The notes beneath the pieces were generated by a model that had not been told where the DNA came from, did no database searches, and was given only the letters and a program-made list of their open reading frames with translations. Below are positions 7,932 to 15,560 of a DNA stretch of 64,000 nucleotides, one piece after another (within the stretch, counting starts at the first letter, position 1; the number at the start of each line of letters is the position of its first letter). Both the position numbers and the translations under genes were made by a program. This DNA comes from an uncultured Bacteroidota bacterium (lineage in GTDB: Bacteria; Bacteroidota; Bacteroidia; Flavobacteriales; Flavobacteriaceae), in the NCBI GenBank assembly GCA_902622575.1, contig CACNQJ010000005.1:1-64000 (forward strand), read 5' to 3'.

Positions 7932-8546
7932 ATGAAAAAATATTTAACTGAGTTTGTAGGAACATTCTTTCTTGTGACGATAATTGGTCTATCTCAAAAC
8001 CCATTAGCAATAGGTTTTGGGCTTACTGTTCTAGTGTATATGGGTGCTCATATTTCTGGGGCACACTACAACCCTGCAGTATCTTTAGCAATGCTTATTA
8101 GAAAAGAAATGGATTTTTCCAATTTTTTAAAATATGTATTTGCACAGATACTAGGAGCATTTTTTGCAGCTTATGTTGTTTCTCAAATGGCTACGAATAT
8201 GGCAGTTCAACCCAACTTACAGGAATCTGTAGCAATGATACTTTTGGCTGAGCTAATTTTTACATACTTGTTAGTATTTGTTATTTTAAATGTTGCCACA
8301 CACCCGAATTTAAAAGACAACTCTTTTTATGGTTTTGCAATTGGTCTAACAGTAATGGCTGGAGCATATAGTGTAGGTACCCTTTCAGGTGGAGTATTTA
8401 ATCCTGCCGTTTCAATCGGACCTTCTTTAGTAGATCTAATAACGGGAATGGGTATTTCACAACATTTTGTATTGTATTATTTAACAGCACCGATTGGTGG
8501 TTCAATATTAGCTGTAATACACTTTAATTTTTTATTGAAAAAATAA
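7932..8546 (+). CDS. MIP-family aquaporin
   Basis: 204 residues, six membrane helices and two half-helices. The two NPA boxes are intact: HYNPAVS with Asn47-Pro48-Ala49 and VFNPAVS with Asn157-Pro158-Ala159, each preceded by a Ser-Gly motif (ISGAH, LSGGV). The second loop lacks the Asp typical of glycerol facilitators after NPA (NPAVSIGP, not NPARD), and NPARS of AqpZ is also not matched, so selectivity is unclear. It would pass water and perhaps small solutes or peroxide. It follows the barrel gene by 15 bases and is probably in the same transcript. Confidence 0.9.
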   Translation: MKKYLTEFVGTFFLVTIIGLSQNPLAIGFGLTVLVYMGAHISGAHYNPAVSLAMLIRKEMDFSNFLKYVFAQILGAFFAAYVVSQMATNMAVQPNLQESVAMILLAELIFTYLLVFVILNVATHPNLKDNSFYGFAIGLTVMAGAYSVGTLSGGVFNPAVSIGPSLVDLITGMGISQHFVLYYLTAPIGGSILAVIHFNFLLKK

Positions 8547-8591
8547 AGAAAATAGTCACTGGGATAAAACAATCTCTAAGAGGCTTAAAGT

Positions 8592-9116
8592 CTATTCATC
8601 AAAATACAACTCAAAAGAAATAGTTACATCATTTTCAATTTCAAAAAGCATAAAAGCTGGTATGTTTTCTAGAAATTCTGAAAGTAATAATTGGAATTTT
8701 CCTTGAATTTTAATTTGATTTTTAATTGTTTGATTAATTGCTATGATCTTAATTTGTTTTTTCTTACCGTGAAACTCAATTTCTCCATTAAAAGTGATTT
8801 CATTACCTTTTAATTCAATTTCTTCAGAATAAAACTTTACATATGGAAATTTTAAAATTTCAATTGATTCTAGTAGTTGGAGATCCCTGTTAGAATTTCC
8901 GCTGTCAAAATCAATTAATTTTACAGCCAAAGCAATTTTTGAAATTACACCATCGTAGACCATTACTCCATTAATATCATTATTAACACCCTCCCATGAA
9001 TTAAAAATATGTTTGGTTTTATAATTAATTTTTGATTTTACTTTATCAAGCATTAAAGTTGATTGGGAGTAGGAAAAATTCACAATAAAAAACAAAAAAA
9101 TGAGTTTTTTCATCAT
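8592..9116 (-). CDS. YceI-family periplasmic protein
   Basis: 174 residues with signal peptide (1-17; the start may be either of two adjacent ATGs at 9116 or 9113). The YceI lipocalin-like beta pattern is visible: KSKINYKTKHIFNSWEG, GVISKIALAVKLIDFDSGN, the block KFPYVKFYSEEI and GEIEFHGKKKQI. Members of the family bind long isoprenoid chains such as polyprenyl quinones. Last gene of a five-gene minus-strand operon; its start shares one base with the stop of the upstream membrane protein (TAATG). In Escherichia coli yceI also sits beside a b561-type membrane protein, which is the same pairing as here. Confidence 0.85.
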   Translation of the reverse strand: MMKKLIFLFFIVNFSYSQSTLMLDKVKSKINYKTKHIFNSWEGVNNDINGVMVYDGVISKIALAVKLIDFDSGNSNRDLQLLESIEILKFPYVKFYSEEIELKGNEITFNGEIEFHGKKKQIKIIAINQTIKNQIKIQGKFQLLLSEFLENIPAFMLFEIENDVTISFELYFDE

Positions 9117-9715
9117 TAAAATTTAAATACTATTTCAGCTGCGGCATAAGTTGAAAAAGCAGTGTAAGCTGCTGCTTTATGTGCTTTTTTATTATCGCTA
9201 TCAACCACATTAGTTAAAATCATCGCTGTAAAATGAATTGTGGAGAGAAATTTATTTGCTTTTGAATTGAAGCCTTTGGTTTTTTTACTTATGATTGGTG
9301 GAGGAGAAAATAATGATAGTGCAGTACCTGTGAAATATGATGCATTAACAAGTGTATTTATTGTCTTATGTGTTTTGTACAAACTATCATCTCCGCTGTA
9401 ATATTTATCTCCTACTACAACCTGAGCAATCATAGCTCCAAAAGTTGCGTATTCAAGAATTTGTTGGGTTTTTAAAATGGACCTTCTTAATTTCATCTCC
9501 TTTTGTCTATTGCTAAAATTCAAAGGAGCTAATCCAGTCTTTCTTAAAATTCCTTTTTCACCCCAAAAAATCCTTTGAGTAATCATCATTTTTTCAGGCA
9601 ATAATTGAGATGTAGCATTCTCGTCAGTTATAATCAAATCAAATAATTCCTTTTCCTGTGATAAACCATTTAAAGGGAATAAAGCTATTAAGAGTAATAA
9701 AAAATTAAACCTCAC
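9116..9715 (-). CDS. Four-helix membrane protein with conserved-looking histidines, b561-like
   Basis: 199 residues starting with GTG at 9713-9715, whose GTGA overlaps the stop of the hydrolase gene. Residues 1-20 are a signal peptide, followed by a soluble stretch (21-80) and four membrane segments near 84-103, 119-138, 156-173 and 178-196. His116 (KTHKTIN), His161 (STIHFTA) and His179 (KAHKAAA) lie at helix edges, as heme ligands do in four-helix cytochromes b. Together with YceI next to it and a SOUL protein in the same operon, a b561-like quinol/heme role is plausible. I cannot match it firmly to a named family, so the function is inferred. Confidence 0.6.
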   Translation of the reverse strand: MRFNFLLLLIALFPLNGLSQEKELFDLIITDENATSQLLPEKMMITQRIFWGEKGILRKTGLAPLNFSNRQKEMKLRRSILKTQQILEYATFGAMIAQVVVGDKYYSGDDSLYKTHKTINTLVNASYFTGTALSLFSPPPIISKKTKGFNSKANKFLSTIHFTAMILTNVVDSDNKKAHKAAAYTAFSTYAAAEIVFKF

Positions 9716-10647
9716 AATTCTTCTTTAATTATTGATAATAATATACTATTGAACTGATCTGGGTTTTCCATATGAGGAAGGTGTCCTGATTCTAAAATAA
9801 AAAAATCCTTCCTTCTAGGAATTATGGAATCTATCCTTTTTTCAAAATCATTAAAAACAACAACCTTGTCACTTTTTCCCCAAATTGTATACACAGGGAT
9901 ATCACTATTTTGTATTTTTTCATGTATAATATCCATTGAATAATGATTTTTTCTTGTAGATAGCAAGGCTTTGGCAAATCCTTTAAATTTTAATAATTCT
10001 TCATACTTGTCATCCCAGCCCAAGTGATTTTCTGGATATTTAAAATCATCCATCTGGCCTTTTGAAATAGTTGGATAACTATTAGTAATAAATTCTGCTA
10101 CCTCAATATCTGAAACGGTCTTGTCATCCAATTCATTAATTAATCTAAAACCTGATGAAGCTACATAAATTAAAGAATCAACCATATCAGATCTTAAATC
10201 AGCAACTTTAGATATTACCCTACCACCATTAGAAAGTCCCACTAAAATAGCAGATTTAATATTTAGGTTTTTCAAAAGGTTAATAACTTGGTTGGCAAAA
10301 AGCTCATCAGTGTATGGTTTATCAACATTCTCTGAGAAACCACGCCCATATAAATCCATAGAAATTACGTGAAAGCCTTTGTTTGATAACATTTCAAACG
10401 TAGGGTCCCAAATATAAGATGGTACTGAAAATCCATGGACAAGAATAATTGTTGGTGATTCGCTTGTTCTATTTCTTTCATTATAAAAAGTGAAGCCATC
10501 GATAAGCTTAACAAAACCTGAATCTGAGTTTAAATCAAAGTTTTTTACAAAGGATTCATCTTTAACTAAATACTCATATTTAGGGTTGACTTCGTTTGAG
10601 CAAGAAAAACAAAAAAAAGCTAACCCAATAAGATAAATTCTGTACAT
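9712..10647 (-). CDS. Alpha/beta hydrolase lipoprotein
   Basis: 311 residues. A lipoprotein signal ends at CFSC (Cys16). The alpha/beta hydrolase core has the oxyanion motif ILVHGFSVPSYIWDP (68-82), the nucleophile elbow GLSNGG with Ser139, an acid in WGKSDKVV and the base in ESGHLPHMENP. The overall order resembles epoxide hydrolase and haloalkane dehalogenase relatives, but the nucleophile is Ser, so an esterase or lipase-like reaction is more likely. It starts three bases after the SOUL stop and overlaps the following membrane protein gene (GTGA). It should be anchored to a membrane facing the periplasm. Confidence 0.88.
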   Translation of the reverse strand: MYRIYLIGLAFFCFSCSNEVNPKYEYLVKDESFVKNFDLNSDSGFVKLIDGFTFYNERNRTSESPTIILVHGFSVPSYIWDPTFEMLSNKGFHVISMDLYGRGFSENVDKPYTDELFANQVINLLKNLNIKSAILVGLSNGGRVISKVADLRSDMVDSLIYVASSGFRLINELDDKTVSDIEVAEFITNSYPTISKGQMDDFKYPENHLGWDDKYEELLKFKGFAKALLSTRKNHYSMDIIHEKIQNSDIPVYTIWGKSDKVVVFNDFEKRIDSIIPRRKDFFILESGHLPHMENPDQFNSILLSIIKEEL

Positions 10648-10650
10648 AAT

Positions 10651-11214
10651 CTAATAACTAACTGAAACAATCACCTCGTTTCTTCTTCCATAAAACTTGT
10701 AGGGGCTATCGTATGATAAATAAAGAAAATCCCCCATCTTTTGAATATTATGTTTTTCAAGTTTTTCAACTAAAGCTTTAGTATGCTTTATTCTTTTACT
10801 ATTGTTTGAATATCCACCATATTGGATTGATGCATAGTGGCCTCCTTTATCAAGATAAATCTCTACATTTTGAGATTTAGGCATTGAAACATTATCCATA
10901 TTAAATTTAGATGGTAAAACGAATTCCATCATGGAACCCTTTTCTTCATCTCTCATATAAACAGGCGTTGTCATAGAAATTTTCTCATTTTTTTGATTAT
11001 AACCTGAAATATATCTAAATAACTTTCCAAAATTATTGTTAGATCCTTCACTGGAGTATGTTTTTGCTTTTAAAACAGGGTCGTATAATCTTACTTCAAA
11101 ATTATCATCTGAAAACAAAGTCTCATAACTGTGGGTCTCATATTTCTGCGAGAATAAAGACATAGATATTGTAAAAATAAAAAATGGTATAAAAATTTTT
11201 ATTAATGATTTCAT
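10651..11214 (-). CDS. SOUL family heme-binding protein
   Basis: 187 residues with a signal peptide (1-22). The SOUL/HBP pattern is plain: YETLFSDDNFEVRLYDP (30-46), the core KISMTTPVYM (78-87), EFVLPSKF, and a C-terminal YDSPYKFYGRRNEV (168-181). SOUL proteins bind heme or porphyrins in a hydrophobic groove, although the heme ligand differs among members. Being exported, it would act in the periplasm. It lies ten bases after the small membrane protein gene and three bases before the hydrolase gene in one operon that also holds a b561-like protein and YceI. Confidence 0.88.
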   Translation of the reverse strand: MKSLIKIFIPFFIFTISMSLFSQKYETHSYETLFSDDNFEVRLYDPVLKAKTYSSEGSNNNFGKLFRYISGYNQKNEKISMTTPVYMRDEEKGSMMEFVLPSKFNMDNVSMPKSQNVEIYLDKGGHYASIQYGGYSNNSKRIKHTKALVEKLEKHNIQKMGDFLYLSYDSPYKFYGRRNEVIVSVSY

Positions 11215-11223
11215 AATATAGAT

Positions 11224-11385
11224 TTATGATTTATCGTGCAAAAATGAAACCACAAAAAAAACTAAAGCTATGATTAACGAAATCAAACCAAAGAGAAAAG
11301 ATTTAAGTTCTTGGTATCCTATTAATCCAACTACTAGGAATATTAGGCCTATTAAAAAGGAGTTATTTAATATTTTCTTATCCAA
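11224..11385 (-). CDS. 53-residue two-helix membrane protein with TTG start
   Basis: The frame begins with TTG at 11383-11385; an in-frame stop two codons upstream and no ATG inside force either TTG or ATA. It encodes a short basic start (DKKILNNS), a hydrophobic helix (FLIGLIFLVVGLIGY), a short QELK turn and a second helix (GLISLIIALVFFVVSF), ending HDKS. The hairpin layout, the lack of stops and the ten-base gap before the SOUL gene support it as the first gene of the operon. I recognise no family. It could be a small subunit or anchor for the four-helix protein downstream, but that is a guess. Confidence 0.55.
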   Translation of the reverse strand: MDKKILNNSFLIGLIFLVVGLIGYQELKSFLFGLISLIIALVFFVVSFLHDKS

Positions 11386-11451
11386 TATTTAAATATAGTT
11401 AAATCACAAAAAATAGTTTTTTTTAAATATTAATTTCATTACTTTATAAAA

Positions 11452-12147
11452 ATGAGAAAGTTTATAATTCTTTGTTTGATTCTTTGCTTTAGTTGTTCGT
11501 CTAATAAAACTTCTCAAAAGGATCATTCAATGTTTTGGCATAAAAACTCAGCTGAGTACAAGGCATTGTGTTTTCAAGCTTATAATATTGCAAAAAAGAA
11601 GCTTGATTTTGAACTATCTAAAGAATATGAAAAAAAATTAGCAATTGTTGCAGATCTAGACGAAACAATTTTTAATAATACTCCTTACAATGAAATGTTA
11701 ATTGAAAAAAACACATTTTACACTCAAGAAAACTGGTCAGATTGGGTTAATAAAGAAATTGCTAAGGCCGTTCCTGGATCTCTTGATTTTTTCAACTATG
11801 CTGAATCCAAAGGAGTAGAAATAATCTATTTGTCAAACCGTAAAGTAGAGAATTATGAAGCCACTAAAAATAATTTAATAAGCTTAGGTTTCCCCTTCAA
11901 AGATTCAACAAAGATGTTGCTTAGGGATGATTCGAGAGATAAGGATAAAAGAAGAAAATCGATTAAAAACTATAATGTAATAATGTTTATAGGAGATAAT
12001 CTAGGTGATTTTGATTCTGCTTTTTTTGACAAGAGCAACGATGAGAGGTGGGATGTGTCGAAGTCATTTGAAAAAGAATTTGGTGAAAAGTTTATTCTAA
12101 TCCCGAACTTAATATATGGAGATTGGGAAAGGGGATTTAATAATTAA
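11452..12147 (+). CDS. Lipoprotein e(P4)-type acid phosphatase
   Basis: 231 residues. Lipobox CFSC (Cys15). It belongs to the HAD-fold class C acid phosphatases: ADLDETIFNN carries the nucleophile and acid (Asp68, Asp70), followed by SDWV, YLSNR for the second HAD motif and FIGDNLGDFD for the metal-binding aspartates. Family members strip phosphate from nucleotides at the outer membrane, including NMN and 5'-nucleotides. A histidine-phosphatase gene begins one base after its stop, giving a pair of exported phosphatases that may scavenge phosphate or nucleosides. Slightly shorter than Haemophilus e(P4) but with all motifs present. Confidence 0.9.
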   Translation: MRKFIILCLILCFSCSSNKTSQKDHSMFWHKNSAEYKALCFQAYNIAKKKLDFELSKEYEKKLAIVADLDETIFNNTPYNEMLIEKNTFYTQENWSDWVNKEIAKAVPGSLDFFNYAESKGVEIIYLSNRKVENYEATKNNLISLGFPFKDSTKMLLRDDSRDKDKRRKSIKNYNVIMFIGDNLGDFDSAFFDKSNDERWDVSKSFEKEFGEKFILIPNLIYGDWERGFNN

Positions 12148-12148
12148 A

Positions 12149-12640
12149 ATGAAACATGTTTTACTGTTAATATTACTGCTAAATAACTTTATTATTTCAA
12201 GTCAAGATTGTACTGAAATCTACTTGATTCGACATGCTGAAAAAGATCGATCTGATATTAAAAACAGTAATCCTGAATTAAACGACATGGGTAAAAAAAG
12301 AGCTTTAAAATGGGTTCAAGTTTTTAAAAACATTGAACTAAATAAAATATATTCAACCAATTATAATAGAACAATACAAACTGTTACTCCAATTTCTGAG
12401 GAAAATAACATTGATATTTCAATTTACTCACCATCAAAAATTAACTACAAAAATTTTATTTTAGATAATAGTGGAGCAAAAGTTTTAGTAGTAGGTCACA
12501 GCAATACAATTCCTTTTTTTGTCAACGGGCTTATAGATAAAGAATCCTACAAGCAAATTGATGATCTAAATAATTCTAATTTATATGTTGTAACCATTTG
12601 TGGTAATAACATATCTCACAAATTGCTTTATATAAACTAA
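12149..12640 (+). CDS. Exported histidine phosphatase (phosphoglycerate-mutase fold)
   Basis: 163 residues from ATG 12149. A longer frame to 12116 would overlap the e(P4) gene and put charged residues before the signal peptide, so I use the later start. Residues 1-19 form a signal peptide. The catalytic motif is LIRHAEK, with the phospho-accepting His; the second histidine is in VVGHSNT. The late region is short, as in SixA-like and small secreted members. It is probably co-transcribed with the acid phosphatase. Substrate unknown. Confidence 0.85.
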   Translation: MKHVLLLILLLNNFIISSQDCTEIYLIRHAEKDRSDIKNSNPELNDMGKKRALKWVQVFKNIELNKIYSTNYNRTIQTVTPISEENNIDISIYSPSKINYKNFILDNSGAKVLVVGHSNTIPFFVNGLIDKESYKQIDDLNNSNLYVVTICGNNISHKLLYIN

Positions 12641-12650
12641 AGTTAAAGCA

Positions 12651-12679
12651 AAAAAAACCCTTTAGTTAGGGCTTTTTTA
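12651..12679 (+). terminator. Rho-independent terminator after the phosphatase pair
   Basis: A run of A, then CCCT, a six-base loop, AGGG and a T-run (GCTTTTTT). The stem extends through A-T pairs around a single bulged C. It ends the transcript of the two phosphatase genes. Confidence 0.6.
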
Positions 12680-12708
12680 ATGGATTATTGACAAAAAATT
12701 TTAAATAA

Positions 12709-12735
12709 ACTTTAAAAAATTATATTTTTTAAAGT
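12709..12735. promoter_or_regulatory. Perfect 12-base AT-rich inverted repeat before a secreted-protein gene
   Basis: The arms are ACTTTAAAAAAT at 12709-12720 and its exact complement at 12724-12735, with a three-base spacer TAT. It sits 28 bases before the ATG at 12764 and after the terminator of the previous unit. It could be an operator or part of the leader; it is too AT-rich and lacks a GC stem to be a normal terminator. Confidence 0.4.
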
Positions 12736-12763
12736 AATTTTTATAAATATTAAAACAATCAAA

Positions 12764-13195
12764 ATGAAAAAATTATTACCAATACTTATAGCTTTTTTTG
12801 TAACAGGTTTTACTTACAGTCAAGATTTAACTCAAGCAAAAGGAGGTGGAATTCTTGATATAGTTTCGATTAGTCCTGGAGATGGTTACTCAAATATCAA
12901 CTTTGAGGGACAAATCAGTGGGTATGGATCTGTGTTTGTAAATTTTAAAGTTTCTGCTATCAATACATCAAAAACTAGTGGGACCTTAGATGGTCAAGGA
13001 CGAACCATTTTAGAAGATGGTACATTGTTCTCTACTCCACTTAAAGGAACGTGGAAAAGAAATGGTGAGATGATGAAATTTTATTTTACGGACGCAATAA
13101 ATAATGGAGCAATGAACTTTGTTATGTGGGATGTTGACATATTAAAAAAGACTGCTGATGTAAAATATTTTGAACTACACGGTTCAGACAACTAA
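12764..13195 (+). CDS. Secreted protein of unknown function
   Basis: 143 residues with a signal peptide (1-19, cut near YSQ). The mature part is rich in Gly, Ser and Thr and looks all-beta (GGILDIVSISPGDGYSNINFEG, split by turns; TSGTLDGQGRTILEDGTLF; GTWKRNGEMMKFYF). The alternating pattern resembles a small barrel of the type seen in allene-oxide-cyclase-like or DUF3224-like proteins, but I cannot assign a family. It has no cysteine. Monocistronic: terminator and inverted repeat upstream, and its stop lies one base from the convergent DUF4838 gene. Confidence 0.7.
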   Translation: MKKLLPILIAFFVTGFTYSQDLTQAKGGGILDIVSISPGDGYSNINFEGQISGYGSVFVNFKVSAINTSKTSGTLDGQGRTILEDGTLFSTPLKGTWKRNGEMMKFYFTDAINNGAMNFVMWDVDILKKTADVKYFELHGSDN

Positions 13196-13196
13196 G

Positions 13197-15518
13197 TTAT
13201 TTTACGACTATTTCATCAACATAAATGAATGCAGGACGTCCAGCATTAATATGCCACGCTGGCATCTTAATATGGCTTTCCGCATGAATTTTAATGTAAC
13301 GGCATTCTTTATTTTCAAGCTCAATGTTGAAAGGCTGAAAAGGAACCTTTGTTATATCTGGATTTTCAGCTGGATTTGGATTGTGGGGATTAGCAACCTT
13401 AATAGGCTTTTCATAAGTTAATCCATCTTTTGAAATTGAATATGTAACATGTTTTGGAAGAATGAGCTGATGCCAGTTTGCTTGAGCTTGAACATTTAAA
13501 AATTCCATCTCAATAGATTTTATGCTTTGTATTTTACCAAGGTCTAAAACAAGATCCATATGCTCACCTTTGAAAGCAACCCAATTTTTATCTTTATAAG
13601 GAAATCTCCAAGATTCAAACGCGCCAAAAATTCCGTTCGTTAAACGCTTAATATTTTTCATCCCACCTTCTGGTATACCAACAGAGCTGACATTAGATTT
13701 ATATGATTTTGACTTTGGAGTATCTTTCATTTTAGAAAAAATCCTTTCAAAATTATAGTTGTAATCATCCAAGGTTATTGCTCTTTCTCCTACTCTTGCA
13801 ATACCTGCTTTTCGTGCTCTATCTACAAACTCTACAACTAAATTTTCCATTTCAGGCTTTGTAATTACATAGCCTGAGTTATCTATGTCATAAAAACTTC
13901 CATCTTTACCGGGCTTAATTTGGCCTGCAATTTGAATCGTTGCAATAAGCAAAGGCAACCTCGCATCTTGTACTCTTTTTAGTAACTGTGGGTCATCAGC
14001 AACTGATTTTTCAGCTTTATCAAAAATTGAATGATAAAGACTTATTTTTTCAGCAGACAAATAGTTATTAATGGCATCTCTTGGATCTCCAAAAATGAAT
14101 AGTCTAAATGGTGTTTCAGTTAAAGCTTCTCTCATTCTGTCGATGTACTCTCTCATATACTCTGCTGCTGGTCCGTAATATCCACCAAGAAATTCATCGA
14201 TAATTTCATTATCATCTGCATCTGGATCCCACATCAACTTTGAAATAAGATATGACCTTAGTTGACCAAGTTCTGCTTTATTACCAGTCGCTTGCATGAA
14301 AAGAGCATTAACATTATTTTCTCTGTAAAACTTAATATTCGGGCCTATTGTATGCAGATTAGGAAATGGACTTATTGGGTTTGCAAACTGGATATTATAG
14401 TCCCAAATTAAAATGTCTTTGCTCATTTTTCCCCAGTCTTGTAAGTCCTTTGTAAATGCTGGATCTGTGTCAAAAACAGGTTTTTCTCTTGTGCTTTCAA
14501 TATTACAAAGCATGATATTAACATTGGGTTCAATTTCGATATTCTTAGGAGCAACTCTAGTATACCAATAAGCTAGTGTAGAAATAATTTTATCAGGGAA
14601 TTTTCTTGCAACTTTATTAGTAAACCAGACTATAGAACCGCTTGGTACATTGCCGTATTTTTTATTAAGCTTTGTACAAGGTCCGCACTGACAATACTTG
14701 TCATTATCATTTTGGCTAACTGACCAGTACTTTGCTTTTGGGTTTTCATTGATTCTTTTTCGTAAATCTGTAACCAAAACATCGAACATCTCTTCATTTG
14801 ATAAGCAGAGTTGTGTAACAACGTTCCTTTCACCGTCTATTAATGAATAATACTCCGGATTGCTTTTACCATATTTTTCTGGTGGAACAAGAACTTCGAA
14901 TGTGTGAACAAATAGGCCCCAAGAATCGCTAGATGAAAGTTTGTTCCAGTCAGCATACTCCGAGTCTCTACCCTCATAATAGTTAGTCGTTCTATAATTT
15001 ATTTTAGGAACTTTTATAATATCATTTGGTAATTCAAAATTTATCGTGTCTGGAATATCCAATGGATCATCTGCGGCATATTTTCTAAATCCAAAGGATT
15101 CTAAAAGTGAATACATACCGAAAAGCAATCCCCTTTCTGAACCTCCCTGTATTAAAAAATCATCCCCAATATTTCTGAAAGCATATCCATCCTCCTCTAA
15201 AGCATCAGTAATAAAATTGCTGTTTTTTGCGCGCTTAGTCTTTCCAATAAAAATCCCATTTTTCCCATTACATTCATTTTCCTTGACAACATTAGGAGCT
15301 TGATTCGATAATAGCAATAAATGCTTTTTGAGCTGAAAAGAGACCTCCTCTTCAATTTTACTGGCATTAGTTGGTATTACAATTTGATAATTATTATTAC
15401 CATTTATTGTAAGTTTTTTATTAGAAATACCGGAACATGAGTGGTGAGGAAGCATAAGTAACCCTCCAAATGATAGTCCCGAAATTTTAAGAAAATCTGA
15501 CCTTGAAATTTTTTTCAC
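13197..15518 (-). CDS. DUF4838 protein with glucuronidase-like N-terminus and discoidin-like C-terminus
   Basis: 773 residues. The N-terminus is an export signal (RSDFLKISG, hydrophobic to 24), similar to Tat-type signals of Bacteroidota enzymes although only one arginine is present. Residues 40-155 resemble the N-terminal domain shared by GH67 and GH20 enzymes (GIFIGKT, LLFGMYSLLE). Residues 175-440 are DUF4838: YWSVSQNDN, the cysteine cluster CQCGPC (276-281), and the Trp-rich ILIWDYNIQF. The last 150 residues look like an F5/8-type C carbohydrate-binding domain (LDLGKIQSIKSIEMEF). Such proteins are linked to polysaccharide breakdown. The enzymatic reaction is not established. Confidence 0.85.
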   Translation of the reverse strand: MKKISRSDFLKISGLSFGGLLMLPHHSCSGISNKKLTINGNNNYQIVIPTNASKIEEEVSFQLKKHLLLLSNQAPNVVKENECNGKNGIFIGKTKRAKNSNFITDALEEDGYAFRNIGDDFLIQGGSERGLLFGMYSLLESFGFRKYAADDPLDIPDTINFELPNDIIKVPKINYRTTNYYEGRDSEYADWNKLSSSDSWGLFVHTFEVLVPPEKYGKSNPEYYSLIDGERNVVTQLCLSNEEMFDVLVTDLRKRINENPKAKYWSVSQNDNDKYCQCGPCTKLNKKYGNVPSGSIVWFTNKVARKFPDKIISTLAYWYTRVAPKNIEIEPNVNIMLCNIESTREKPVFDTDPAFTKDLQDWGKMSKDILIWDYNIQFANPISPFPNLHTIGPNIKFYRENNVNALFMQATGNKAELGQLRSYLISKLMWDPDADDNEIIDEFLGGYYGPAAEYMREYIDRMREALTETPFRLFIFGDPRDAINNYLSAEKISLYHSIFDKAEKSVADDPQLLKRVQDARLPLLIATIQIAGQIKPGKDGSFYDIDNSGYVITKPEMENLVVEFVDRARKAGIARVGERAITLDDYNYNFERIFSKMKDTPKSKSYKSNVSSVGIPEGGMKNIKRLTNGIFGAFESWRFPYKDKNWVAFKGEHMDLVLDLGKIQSIKSIEMEFLNVQAQANWHQLILPKHVTYSISKDGLTYEKPIKVANPHNPNPAENPDITKVPFQPFNIELENKECRYIKIHAESHIKMPAWHINAGRPAFIYVDEIVVK

Positions 15519-15560
15519 TCTTTTAAGTTATGAAATTATATTAGTAAATTATACTCAATT

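Noticed and set aside
12116-12148. Longer start for the histidine phosphatase
   Set aside because: It overlaps the acid phosphatase gene and would precede the signal peptide.
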